Source of the DNA: Candidatus Hatepunaea meridiana
GTDB lineage: Bacteria > Electryoneota > AABM5-125-24 > Hatepunaeales > Hatepunaeaceae
Reading direction: 5' to 3'
Length of the DNA stretch: 36,258 nucleotides
Assembly (NCBI GenBank): GCA_030765125.1
Contig: JAVCDD010000307.1
Span: forward strand, 1-36,258
Part shown: piece by piece, positions 25,937-33,753 of the stretch
Numbering within the stretch: position 1 is the first letter of the stretch
Layout: each line of letters opens with the position of its first letter
Position numbers and translations under genes: made by a program
Notes under the pieces: generated by a model
Seen by the model: only the letters and a program-made list of their open reading frames with translations
Databases searched by the model: none
Told to the model about the DNA's origin: nothing

Positions 25937-27672
25937 TTTAATCCCTCCTTAGCTTCTACTTCTGCATTAACTGTTTCAACAGGCTTGACAAGTGTCGCCA
26001 CGGTTCTGTTCTGAGCAGTAAGGTATTTCTTTGCTACACGTTGGATATCTTTCGGTGTAACCTGCATCAGTCGATTGAAATCTTCTGTTAGCGCTCGCCA
26101 ATCACCTCGATTGGCATAACTATAGCTCATTGTAAAAGCTAACCAGTAATTACTACTCATGCGCTCAAGTTGCTCCATTTTAAAGTTGTTTCTAATGCGT
26201 TCGAGTTCACGGTCAGTTACAGGTTCCACTTTAAGTTTTTCGAATTCAGCATACACTGCCTCTTCAACCTCAAGCGTAGTATGAGGCGACTTTGGCGCGG
26301 TGAAAATAGACATCAGGTTCGGATATCTGTCAGCCGGATTGGTATCGACACCTGGTGAACGAGAGGTTAATCCCTGTTCAACAAAAACTGACTTATAGAG
26401 TCGTGACGTGCGTCCTTCGGACAAGACACGCATTAATATTTCGAGAGGATATGCGTCTGGATGCGGTTCAGTGGGAACGTGATAACCAATTATCAATTGC
26501 GGTTCGGCATCGTGCTCAACCTGGACTCTTCTCTCACCGATCTGTTCGGGTTCAACGATTGTTACTTCAATATTCACTTCCTTTGCTTCCCACGATCCGT
26601 AATATTTCTCCACCATTGTAAAGACTTCATCAGCATTGACATCGCCAACGATAGCAATCTGGCAATTATTGGGTACATAGTAACGGTTAAAGTGATTTTC
26701 CATATCGGATCGCGTCGTCAGCTTAATGTCGGACATCCAGCCGATAATTGGAATACCATAAGGATGAGCGTTGAATGCAGCACTCACTAAAGCGTGAAAA
26801 AGTTTTCCGCCCGGGTTGTTATCCTTCATCCGCTTCTCTTCCATTATTACTTCTCGCTCGCTGTAGAATTCTCTGAATACGGGATTCTGATAACGATCCG
26901 CCTCGATGCTCATCCAAAGCTCCAAACAATTGGCAGGCAATCCAACCTGATAACGAGTGAAATCATACGAGGTTGCTGCATTGAGGGCCCTTCCACCGTG
27001 GGTGTTATAAACTCTGCTTACTTCAGTCTGATTTATAAATTCGCGGTGTTTGATAATAAGCTCGGCAAGGTGCGCGCGATTTTTGAGTAACTCGCGATAC
27101 ATTGCCCAGTAATCATGTCCCTTATTTTCCAGCATCCATGGAGAACGAGTCCAGTCTTCAGGAAGTGATGCAACATCCTCGGGAAGTTGATCTAATACCG
27201 CTCGCCAGCCTGCTGCTTCGTCAGCGCCAATGGCTTCGCGTGTTTCCGCAGGTAATTCCGATTTAACCTTAGTTGCGAATTCATCGAAGAGCTCATACCG
27301 CCACGATTTGAGATCGATCTGAATCTCTTTAATGCGTGCAGCAGCCTCTTCGAGTTCTTTCATAATCGGAATTTCGTTCTCGTAACCTTTCGATCCGATT
27401 GTCTTAGTACCTTTGAACAACATATGTTCGAGGAAGTGCGACAGCCCGGAACGATTCGGTAGTTCATTGCTTGATCCAACGCGGAAAGTGATAACCCCAA
27501 AGAACACTGGCGCATTGTGCCTTTCAACTACGACAACCTTGAGACCGTTATCAAGTGTCACTTCCTTAACGCGTTCTTCAAGCGTCCCGACTTTATCGGT
27601 ATTTGAAGCTTGCAAGCTCGTGAATGCAAGCAGACTGACGATTAAGTAAGTTATTACTAATTTTGATTTCAT
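25933..27672 (-). CDS. M16 zinc peptidase, catalytic subunit
   Basis: 579 residues. Signal peptide MKSKLVITYLIVSLLAFTSLQA. Inverted zinc motif HFLEH (H79, E82, H83) after GLS, with the distal Glu expected in SIEADRYQNP. Between the motif and the usual LNAATSYDFT segment lies a helix-rich stretch of roughly 130 residues (EIPIMKELEEAAARIKEIQIDL...), longer than in the mitochondrial-type enzymes but seen in some bacterial secreted M16 proteins. The second domain holds SEGRTSRLYKSVFVEQGLT. AAGGGAA precedes the ATG. It is coupled to the inactive partner by an ATGA overlap. It likely degrades peptides in the periplasm. Confidence 0.93.
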   Translation of the reverse strand: MKSKLVITYLIVSLLAFTSLQASNTDKVGTLEERVKEVTLDNGLKVVVVERHNAPVFFGVITFRVGSSNELPNRSGLSHFLEHMLFKGTKTIGSKGYENEIPIMKELEEAAARIKEIQIDLKSWRYELFDEFATKVKSELPAETREAIGADEAAGWRAVLDQLPEDVASLPEDWTRSPWMLENKGHDYWAMYRELLKNRAHLAELIIKHREFINQTEVSRVYNTHGGRALNAATSYDFTRYQVGLPANCLELWMSIEADRYQNPVFREFYSEREVIMEEKRMKDNNPGGKLFHALVSAAFNAHPYGIPIIGWMSDIKLTTRSDMENHFNRYYVPNNCQIAIVGDVNADEVFTMVEKYYGSWEAKEVNIEVTIVEPEQIGERRVQVEHDAEPQLIIGYHVPTEPHPDAYPLEILMRVLSEGRTSRLYKSVFVEQGLTSRSPGVDTNPADRYPNLMSIFTAPKSPHTTLEVEEAVYAEFEKLKVEPVTDRELERIRNNFKMEQLERMSSNYWLAFTMSYSYANRGDWRALTEDFNRLMQVTPKDIQRVAKKYLTAQNRTVATLVKPVETVNAEVEAKEGLK

Positions 27673-27691
27673 TAAGTTCCCTTTTGTTTTT

Positions 27692-27755
27692 CCGCGGAGC
27701 GCGCAGAGAACACAGAGAGGTAGTTATATTCTCTGTTTCCTCTGCCCGCTTTGCG
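27692..27755. repeat. CCGCGGAGCGCGCAGAG inverted repeat
   Basis: The arms at about 27692-27717 and 27731-27755 are imperfect inverted copies, of the ACCGCAGAG...CAGAG type found scattered in many genomes. Fragments of related sequence lie at 24064, 28908 and 2345-2430. It separates dus from the M16 pair. Confidence 0.7.
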
Positions 27756-27760
27756 GTAAA

Positions 27761-28816
27761 TTATTCTTTCAACCTTTCATCCCTGTACCATTCAAGGATT
27801 TTAATCACTTCCGTCGGATTCTCCATTCTCATCACCTTTTCTCGCAGAGTAGAAGATCCTGGCAGTCCTTTGGTATACCATCCAAAGTGTTTGCGCATCC
27901 GGCAGACGGCACGGTATTCCGGTATATATTCCAGCATCATACGGTAGTGATCAATAAGTATATTAATCCTTTCATGAGAAGATGGTTCCCATTGTTTTTC
28001 ATCATTCTTATTCGGGGATTGAAAAATCCAGGGCTTCCCGCGTGCAGCGCGCCCTATCATAACCCTATCGCATCCGGTTTGCTCCTTCATACGTTCTGCA
28101 TCTTCCCATGATTGAACGTCACCGTTTCCGATAACGGGAATTTGCTTTACCGCTTCCTTAACACGCTTGATGACACTCCAATCTGCATTGGAACTCCAGG
28201 GGGCAGTAACATATCTGGCGTGGATAGCAATCAACGAAGCGCCGGCATCAACCGCTGCAATTGCAGCGGTTGATGCGGTTTCTTCAGACACTCGATAGCC
28301 GCTGCGCAACTTCACGGATACCGGCAATCCAGAAGCTTTCCGAGTAGCTTCAACAATCTCACCTATTAATTCAGGGAACTGCATTAGATAACCACCCGAA
28401 TCTCTTCTCACCATCTTTTTAACCGGACAACCACAGTTAATGTCAATTATATCCGGTTCGAGTTTATCTGCAATAATGGCAGCCGCATTGGCAAAAGATT
28501 GCGGATTGTATCCAAACAGTTGAATGGAGATTGGTCGTTCGTCCGGGTGAAACCTTGCCAATTCGAATGTTTTTACACCCATTCTTCGCATGCCTTCAGC
28601 AGAGATCAGCTCGGAATATAATAGTCCTGAACCGAAGCGGCGAGTTATTCGCCGGTAAGGTGAATCAGTTACTCCTGCCATCGGCGCGAGTATAATTCCG
28701 TCAGGAAGTTCACAATTACCAATTGTAAAACGAGATAGATGTTGATTTATATGGATTTTATATTTATCTTTATTAACTTTGTAATTATTATGAAGAACTA
28801 CCGTGCTGTCAACCAC
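27761..28816 (-). CDS. dus: tRNA-dihydrouridine synthase
   Basis: The FMN enzyme reduces uridine to dihydrouridine in tRNA. LAPMAGVTDSPYR opens the TIM barrel, NCGCPVKKMVRRDSGGYL holds the catalytic Cys, and VIGNGDV and CDRVMIGRAARGKPWIF bind FMN; the C-terminal helical domain follows. It is closest to the DusB type. Family proteins usually begin close to the IGNCELPDGIILAPMAG segment. Here no ATG, GTG or TTG lies in frame near it; the only visible start is GTG at 28816, which sits inside the repeat 28805-28829, giving about 33 extra residues. Translation may start there or at a rare codon nearer the barrel. Confidence 0.9.
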   Translation of the reverse strand: MVDSTVVLHNNYKVNKDKYKIHINQHLSRFTIGNCELPDGIILAPMAGVTDSPYRRITRRFGSGLLYSELISAEGMRRMGVKTFELARFHPDERPISIQLFGYNPQSFANAAAIIADKLEPDIIDINCGCPVKKMVRRDSGGYLMQFPELIGEIVEATRKASGLPVSVKLRSGYRVSEETASTAAIAAVDAGASLIAIHARYVTAPWSSNADWSVIKRVKEAVKQIPVIGNGDVQSWEDAERMKEQTGCDRVMIGRAARGKPWIFQSPNKNDEKQWEPSSHERINILIDHYRMMLEYIPEYRAVCRMRKHFGWYTKGLPGSSTLREKVMRMENPTEVIKILEWYRDERLKE

Positions 28817-28829
28817 GGTGGGTTGACAG
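28805..28829. repeat. CTGTCAACC/GGTTGACAG solo arm, overlapping the dus start
   Basis: A single 25-base copy of the arm described at 7563-7636. Its minus strand supplies the GTG (28814-28816) that is the only candidate start codon for dus. Confidence 0.85.
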
Positions 28830-28943
28830 AGGGGTAGTTAGTTCAGAGTCCAGCCTTTAACCTGCAAACCATCCCGAAGTATCGGGATGAACTCTGAACT
28901 CTTTGCGATCTCTGCGGTAAAAAATCATAGGAAATATATTAAT

Positions 28944-29411
28944 ATGTCAAGAGTATGCGATATATGCGGTCGAGGACCGCAAGTTGGTTTCAGTGTCAGT
29001 CATGCACACAATCGAAATAAACGTCGTTGGGAAATCAATCTGCAAAATATGCGTGTATTGGTCAACGGTCAACCGAAACGTATCAAGGTCTGTACACGTT
29101 GCATTCAAGCTGGTAAGATTGAACGTCCCAAGTTTGTACTCCGTGAGCGTAAGGCGAAAGAACTCGATCCGAAACTCGCTGAAGTTAAAGTTGTCGCTGA
29201 AGTAGAAGAAGAGGAATCTGTTTCAAGGTTCTTCGCTGAAACTTCACTGGTAGATACCATCTTCAAGAAGAAGAAAAAACCTTCAGAGGATGAGGAAAAT
29301 TATACCGAAGCGATAGAAGCTGAAGAAACGGTTCAACCTGATTCAACACCAGTTGTTGTTGAAGTCGAAAGAGTGCCTGACAGCGAAACCTTTCCTGAAA
29401 CGGAACTTTAG
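28944..29411 (+). CDS. rpmB: Ribosomal protein bL28 with long acidic C-terminal tail
   Basis: 155 residues; bL28 is normally about 60-80. Residues 1-70 are the ribosomal protein: zinc-type Cys pairs C5/C8 (CDIC) and C50/C53 (CTRC), with NRNKRRWEINLQNMRV between. The remaining 85 residues are unlike the family and acidic (VEEEES, EDEENYTEAIEAEE), with one KKKKK patch, and are probably disordered. AGG lies before ATG 28944; an earlier in-frame ATG at 28887 lacks support. The TAG stop (29409-29411) is the first three bases of the repeat 29409-29472. The gene diverges from dus. Confidence 0.92.
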   Translation: MSRVCDICGRGPQVGFSVSHAHNRNKRRWEINLQNMRVLVNGQPKRIKVCTRCIQAGKIERPKFVLRERKAKELDPKLAEVKVVAEVEEEESVSRFFAETSLVDTIFKKKKKPSEDEENYTEAIEAEETVQPDSTPVVVEVERVPDSETFPETEL

Positions 29412-29472
29412 CTCGGATTCATCGAATCCGGGTTACGTTGCTGGTTTCCCCGGTTTCGGAGAAACCGAGCTA
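29409..29472. repeat. TAGCTCGG...CCGAGCTA inverted repeat carrying the bL28 stop codon
   Basis: The arms 29409-29432 and 29448-29472 are imperfect inverted copies, related to 11904-11977. The left arm begins with the bL28 stop codon. Confidence 0.75.
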
Positions 29473-29478
29473 CTAGGA

Positions 29479-29502
29479 AGGGCGGACATTCTTGTCCGCC
29501 CT
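29479..29502. terminator. GC-rich palindrome between convergent genes
   Basis: A 10-bp perfect stem around TTCT, containing GGACA-TTCT-TGTCC, so it is a member of the GACA-N4-TGTC family. Its place between convergent rpmB and the M42 gene suggests a bidirectional terminator, though the T-run is short. Confidence 0.6.
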
Positions 29503-29518
29503 CCTTAGAGAATATTTC

Positions 29519-30565
29519 TTACAGAACGTAATCCATATCACCCGGATCTTCAAGATATGCAGCGAGCAGGTCTGTTGTTGCCTGAACGTCATTTTTATGA
29601 ACCGTTTCCACCGTTGAATGAACATAACGGCAGGGAATTGATACCGTAATCACCGCGGATCCGCCTTCCGATTTCTGAATAGCGCCTGCATCTGTCCCGC
29701 CTCTCGGCATAACGTCTTTCTGATAAGGAATTTTCTTTTCCTCTGCCAACTCTGCAAACCTGTTAATCAGCTTCGGATTAGTAATTGAAGCGCCATTCAT
29801 AATACACAGCGATGTACCTTTGCCAAGGTGTGAGATTTCTTCCTGACCTTTCGCGCCGGGAACGTCATTAGCGAGCGTCACGTCAAGGGCGATTCCGATG
29901 TCCGGCTTGATACCAGATGACGAAGCGAAAGCTCCACGAAGACCAACTTCCTCCTGTGTGGTGGCGACAGCATAGATATCGGCAGGTGATTCTTTCACCT
30001 TATGCAACGCTTCCAGCATACAATAGACGCCTACCCGGTCATCAAAAGTCTTGCAGGAATAACAGTCGCCAAGCTCTACCATCTTTCTATACATAGTAAT
30101 CGGATCACCTACTTTGACCAGTTCGTCAACTCTCTCCTTTGGCAATCCCAGATCAATAAAGTAATCTTTTATATCCAGCTTCTTTTTCTTTTCTTCTTCG
30201 GTAAGAATATGTATCGGCTTGGAACCGATGACGCCCGGCAAGTCTTTCTTGCCGTGAACGGTTACTCGCTGAGCCATCAATGTGCGTGGATCAAAACCAC
30301 CGGCGGGCTGCATACGAATGAAACCTTTATCATCAATATAACTGACCACGAACCCGATTTCATCCATATGAGCGGCGACCATGATCTTCTTTCGTCCACC
30401 CTTTGGCATAGGTCCTTTTGCCTTCTTAAAACCGATTACATTTCCAAGTTGATCGGTTTTTATTTCATCAACCAATGGTTTCATTTCATCAATGATGAAC
30501 TGACGAACCCTTTCTTCTCGTCCGGACACACCGGACATTTCGACTAATTTACGTAGAATTTCCAT
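29519..30565 (-). CDS. M42-family metallo-aminopeptidase
   Basis: 348 residues. This is a cytosolic, usually dodecameric, dinuclear zinc aminopeptidase family (TET/FrvX type). Seen in order: GVSGREERVRQF, AAHMDEIGFVV (His and Asp metal site), TFDDRVG (bridging Asp), TTQEEVGLRGA (catalytic Glu-Glu), ALDVT (Asp ligand), GGTDAGAIQ and CRYVHSTVE (last His ligand). Such enzymes trim peptides from the proteasome or oligopeptide pool. I chose ATG 30565 because AGGAGA lies just before it; an ATG nine codons upstream is less well placed. Confidence 0.93.
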   Translation of the reverse strand: MEILRKLVEMSGVSGREERVRQFIIDEMKPLVDEIKTDQLGNVIGFKKAKGPMPKGGRKKIMVAAHMDEIGFVVSYIDDKGFIRMQPAGGFDPRTLMAQRVTVHGKKDLPGVIGSKPIHILTEEEKKKKLDIKDYFIDLGLPKERVDELVKVGDPITMYRKMVELGDCYSCKTFDDRVGVYCMLEALHKVKESPADIYAVATTQEEVGLRGAFASSSGIKPDIGIALDVTLANDVPGAKGQEEISHLGKGTSLCIMNGASITNPKLINRFAELAEEKKIPYQKDVMPRGGTDAGAIQKSEGGSAVITVSIPCRYVHSTVETVHKNDVQATTDLLAAYLEDPGDMDYVL

Positions 30566-30683
30566 TTGTTCTCCTGTTATATCTATTGTCAAGGTGTTTA
30601 CCTTGATTGGTTAAGTATTTCTTATGAGTAATACTGAAAAAAAATTATGAGTGCGCGCTTCAGCGCGTGTTAGCTATATCCCA

Positions 30684-30780
30684 GCGGGTGGCACGGGCTA
30701 CTTGTTGCCCGTGTCTCTTTACCTTACAATGTAGATAAGCATTAATGAAACACGGACAACAAGTAGCCCGTGCCACCCGC
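30684..30780. repeat. GTGGCACGGG inverted repeat, copy 2
   Basis: Arms at the two ends are inverted copies of about 31 bases. The loop (GTCTCTTTACCTTACAATG...) is nearly the same as in the half copy at 36072, so the loop belongs to the element. It lies in the 360-base gap 30566-30925, which also holds the element at 30791 and a degraded GCTTGCGC arm (about 30850-30870). Confidence 0.88.
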
Positions 30781-30790
30781 CACTGCACCG

Positions 30791-30844
30791 CCCCTGACAG
30801 CAATACTATCCTGGTTATGCTGTCAACCGCAGCGTGTTGATAGC
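30791..30844. repeat. CTGTCAACC-family element
   Basis: CCTGACAGCAATACTAT...ATGCTGTCAACC...TGTTGATAG matches the layout of 7563-7636 and 15988-16033, including the AGCAA...CT loop. Confidence 0.7.
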
Positions 30845-30925
30845 CTGAGTGCATAAGCTTGCTTGCGCCTGCCGAAGCGAGCTTCGACACTCCGGTTCAA
30901 AACTGGTGTAGACATCGAGCAAAGA

Positions 30926-31597
30926 TCAACCATCCACCACCATCACAAGCCCTTTAATTCCGGTAGATGCTCTGATTCGTCCTGCTAATTTCTCTGCTTC
31001 AGCACGATTATGAAAATGACCTATCTGAACAACAGTATATCGTTTACCTCTGACTACCTTGCCTATAAGATCAACCTTGTCGAATCCCTTAACTTTATCT
31101 GCAACTTTTCTTGCGCCTTCAGAACGACTGAAAGCGCCTAATTGCACTCTCCAGCGTCCTTTTAAAATATTTACTTTCTCTACTTCCGGTTTAAACAAGA
31201 GTTCCCTCAATCCTGAACCGGATGAAAAATCAGGGTGATTTGTTAAACCCGGATGATTGGGATGACGCTGCTTGAGAAATCCGAAGTATATTTTTGCTTT
31301 GTCTACTTCTCCTTTACTCCAGTGATACTGCCAGAGCCTTTCCAAAGCCCAGGCTTCAGCTATAGAACCCGTTCCCACGATTCGGTCGAAATAAAGCCGT
31401 GCCGCTTCACCGTTTTGCTCGAATATTCCCTTAAAAAAATGACCTACCGAGCTGGATTCAGGCAACGATTTCATATAATATCTGATGGTATCAAGATCAC
31501 CGGCTTGATAACGCTCAAGCAGCCAGGTCTCGTTCACAGCAAATGTTGTATTAACGAGCAAGAAAACAACAACAGCGCATTTTCTAATGATTGTCAT
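30926..31597 (-). CDS. Exported SPOR-domain protein
   Basis: 223 residues. Signal-like N-terminus MTIIRKCAVVVFLLVNTTFA, helical middle resembling TPR-type repeats (AEAWALERLWQYHWSKGEVDKAKIYFGFLKQRHP, quoted in part: WQYHWSKGEVDKAKIYF), and a C-terminal SPOR domain (RWRVQLGAFSRSEGARKVAD...YTVVQIGHFHNRAEAEKLAGRI). SPOR domains bind denuded peptidoglycan, often at the division site. Several ATG codons lie close together (31597, 31603, 31606); the start is therefore uncertain by a few residues. It overlaps the end of the LapA-type gene by 14 bases, so the two form one unit. Confidence 0.85.
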   Translation of the reverse strand: MTIIRKCAVVVFLLVNTTFAVNETWLLERYQAGDLDTIRYYMKSLPESSSVGHFFKGIFEQNGEAARLYFDRIVGTGSIAEAWALERLWQYHWSKGEVDKAKIYFGFLKQRHPNHPGLTNHPDFSSGSGLRELLFKPEVEKVNILKGRWRVQLGAFSRSEGARKVADKVKGFDKVDLIGKVVRGKRYTVVQIGHFHNRAEAEKLAGRIRASTGIKGLVMVVDG

Positions 31598-31919
31598 AAT
31601 CATCATCGTTTTCATCTTCGTCATCATCTTCACCATTATCAGAAGAGGTATTATTGATTTCATCCAGTTCTTCCTGTAACAGTCTGATTTCCTTCTTGCA
31701 TTGCCGAAGTTCAATTGTTTTTCGCACTTGATGATAAGCCGCCAGCAACAGGAAAACCAGCATTCCTGCTAAGAATGAGAAATAGATAACAACATATATC
31801 GGTATCTGTCCTGAGTGCCATTTAAATAGTGTAATCAAAACCGGCTCAGTATTTTGCAGGGCTAAACCGACAATGATGGAAACTATAATTCCGATTATTA
31901 TCCAACGTATGATCCACAT
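31584..31919 (-). CDS. LapA/DUF1049-type membrane protein with acidic tail
   Basis: 111 residues. Two hydrophobic segments (IIRWIIIGIIVSIIVGLAL and YVVIYFSFLAGMLVFLLLA) flank QNTEPVLITLFKWHSG, the conserved text of the lipopolysaccharide assembly A family. Then comes a coiled-coil (VRKTIELRQCKKEIRLLQEEL, cited as KKEIRLLQEELDEI) and a very acidic end (EDDDEDENDDDYDNH). AAGGA lies nine bases before ATG 31919; the frame is open further upstream through the repeat 31948-32034, but that part is not protein-like. It precedes and overlaps the SPOR gene, suggesting a shared envelope role. Confidence 0.8.
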   Translation of the reverse strand: MWIIRWIIIGIIVSIIVGLALQNTEPVLITLFKWHSGQIPIYVVIYFSFLAGMLVFLLLAAYHQVRKTIELRQCKKEIRLLQEELDEINNTSSDNGEDDDEDENDDDYDNH

Positions 31920-31947
31920 AGGCAGATTCCTTATAATTAAAGCCACT

Positions 31948-32034
31948 GGGTGGCACGGGTTACTTGTTGCCCGTGTTTCTTTATTTCGCAAGCACAAATA
32001 ACCAAACACGGGCAACAAGTAGCCCGTGCCACCC
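31948..32034. repeat. GTGGCACGGG inverted repeat, copy 3
   Basis: Complete inverted pair; loop TTTATTTCGCAAGCAC..., unlike copies 2 and 4. Confidence 0.88.
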
Positions 32035-32048
32035 GTCCGTCAGACGCT

Positions 32049-32068
32049 GACAGACAAGAATGTCTGTC
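32049..32068. repeat. GACAGACA-AGAA-TGTCTGTC palindrome
   Basis: An 8-bp perfect stem of the GACA-N4-TGTC family, with A-T where other members have G-C or C-G next to the core. It lies downstream of miaB and could serve as its terminator. Confidence 0.75.
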
Positions 32069-32131
32069 GTACCCGGTCAAACACCTGTTGGTACTGGTTC
32101 TTGCAGGCAGGGGGACACTTTGCGCTACAGA

Positions 32132-33460
32132 TTACACAACTTTTCCAAGTAGAGTAAACCCACTGACTTTCTCAATAACCGCAGTAACAATGTCACCCGA
32201 ATGCAAATTTCCGACAGGCAGAGCAACTATGTAACCTTGAACGCTGCGTCCTGTCATGTGTTCCGGGTGTTTAGGTGAATGACCTTCTATTAAAACACTA
32301 ATAGTTTTGCCGATAAGAGATGAATGAATTTTAGATCGAGAATGTCCTAATGCTTCGTTCAATTGTATCAGTCGTTCAGTCTTGCACTGCTCGCTAACAT
32401 CATCATCCCAGTCAAAGGATGTCGTACCTGGTCGAGGTGAATACCGAAAGACAAATCCGGATGCATAATTTACCTCATCAAACAATGAAAGCGTCTGCTG
32501 GAAATCTTCATCGGTCTCACCTGGAAAACCAACTATAGCGTCGGTTGAAAACGCAATGCCATCAACCTTGCTGCGTAGTTTCTCTATTAATTCCAAGTAG
32601 TGAGATCGCGTGTACCCACGATTCATTGCTTTTAATATCCTGTCCGATCCGGATTGTACCGGCAAATGAATATCTGGGCAGATAATACCGCCTTCCGCAA
32701 GAGCCTCTACTAGATCATCGTCGAAATCCTTAGGGTGCGATGTAAGGAATCTTACCCTTTTCAATCCGGGCACATCGGCAACCTTACGAAGCAATCCGCC
32801 AAAACCGATACTATCAGTACAATAAGCATTCACATTCTGTCCAAGCAGGACAACCTCTGGATAACCTTCAGTGATAAGTAATTTGACCTCATTGATTACT
32901 TCTGCTGCCGGACGATTGCGGACTCGCCCACGTGCCAGCGGAACCATACAATATGAGCAACGATTATCACAACCGCGGTTGACAGCCAACCAGGCGCGGA
33001 CACCGGGTTCACGGGCAGGAATAATATCACTATACGTCTCATCAAGAGAAGGATGTATATCAAGGATACTATGTATGGATTTACCCGAGATTATTTCATT
33101 AAGTATATCAGGTAATCTTCTATAGGCATCAGGTCCGATTGCAAGATCAACTTCGGGTCGTGATTTAAGCAGATTCTCGCCAATAAGCGTTGAAAGACAG
33201 CCAATCATTCCTACAATTCTACCTGGTTTTTGCTCTTTCCACCTCAGCATTCGGCTAATATCTGAAAGAGCGCGGTTCTCAGCGTGCTCGCGTACTCCAC
33301 AAGTATTTATCAATAGCACATCTGCATTTTCGCGATTATCAGTATACTGAAACCCGTGATTCACAAGTATTGATCTGACCAGTTCGGTGTCGTATTTATT
33401 CATCTGACAGCCATAAGTTCGGATGTGAACATTTAAACTGGTATCTTTGGATAAATTCAA
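32132..33460 (-). CDS. miaB: tRNA-2-methylthio-N6-dimethylallyladenosine synthase
   Basis: 442 residues, family length. A radical-SAM methylthiotransferase acting on i6A37 of tRNA. The N-terminal auxiliary cluster cysteines are C18 (YGCQMN), C54 (NTCGVRE) and C88 (IGCLS); the radical-SAM cysteines are C164, C168 and C171 (GCDNRCSYC). SFGQNVNAY-type text appears as LGQNVNAYC, and a C-terminal TRAM domain follows (KTISVLIEGHSPK...VSGFTLLGKV). MiaB rather than MtaB/RimO is favoured by YGCQMN and RARGRVR-like LARGRVR. The start is TTG at 33460, as no ATG precedes the domain. No ribosome site is seen. Confidence 0.93.
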   Translation of the reverse strand: MNLSKDTSLNVHIRTYGCQMNKYDTELVRSILVNHGFQYTDNRENADVLLINTCGVREHAENRALSDISRMLRWKEQKPGRIVGMIGCLSTLIGENLLKSRPEVDLAIGPDAYRRLPDILNEIISGKSIHSILDIHPSLDETYSDIIPAREPGVRAWLAVNRGCDNRCSYCMVPLARGRVRNRPAAEVINEVKLLITEGYPEVVLLGQNVNAYCTDSIGFGGLLRKVADVPGLKRVRFLTSHPKDFDDDLVEALAEGGIICPDIHLPVQSGSDRILKAMNRGYTRSHYLELIEKLRSKVDGIAFSTDAIVGFPGETDEDFQQTLSLFDEVNYASGFVFRYSPRPGTTSFDWDDDVSEQCKTERLIQLNEALGHSRSKIHSSLIGKTISVLIEGHSPKHPEHMTGRSVQGYIVALPVGNLHSGDIVTAVIEKVSGFTLLGKVV

Positions 33461-33684
33461 ATTTATTCTTTAATTATATAAGAAGAGACTAACATTAAAA
33501 AATAGCGAGATACTGCACTAAAATCAAGGGAATGCAAGAGAAATGCAAGGGAAAAGATATTTAGGCTTTTGGCTTAGGGCTTTAGACTTACAGTAATGTT
33601 AATCCAACTTAGTTTATGCATTCCCACGCTGGAGTGTGGAATGAGGAAAATTCTATTGTCAACGAATAGAATAAACAAAACCTC

Positions 33685-33713
33685 TTGACATCCTTGAGTT
33701 TAACTTATATAAT
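33685..33713 (+). promoter_or_regulatory. Consensus sigma-70 promoter
   Basis: TTGACA (33685-33690), 17 bases, TATAAT (33708-33713): a perfect match to the consensus. The start site would be near 33720, 34 bases before the transglutaminase-like gene. The rest of 33461-33684 holds only a small CATTCCCAC...GTGGGAATG-like hairpin (about 33620-33643). Confidence 0.85.
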
Positions 33714-33753
33714 AATGATGATAAATAAAAACCAACTCACTTTGGAGGAATCA

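Noticed and set aside
25587..25952. Plus-strand and alternative minus-strand open frames over the M16 array
   Set aside because: They exist only because the 27-bp unit has no stops in several frames; the M16 frame has the signal peptide and domains.
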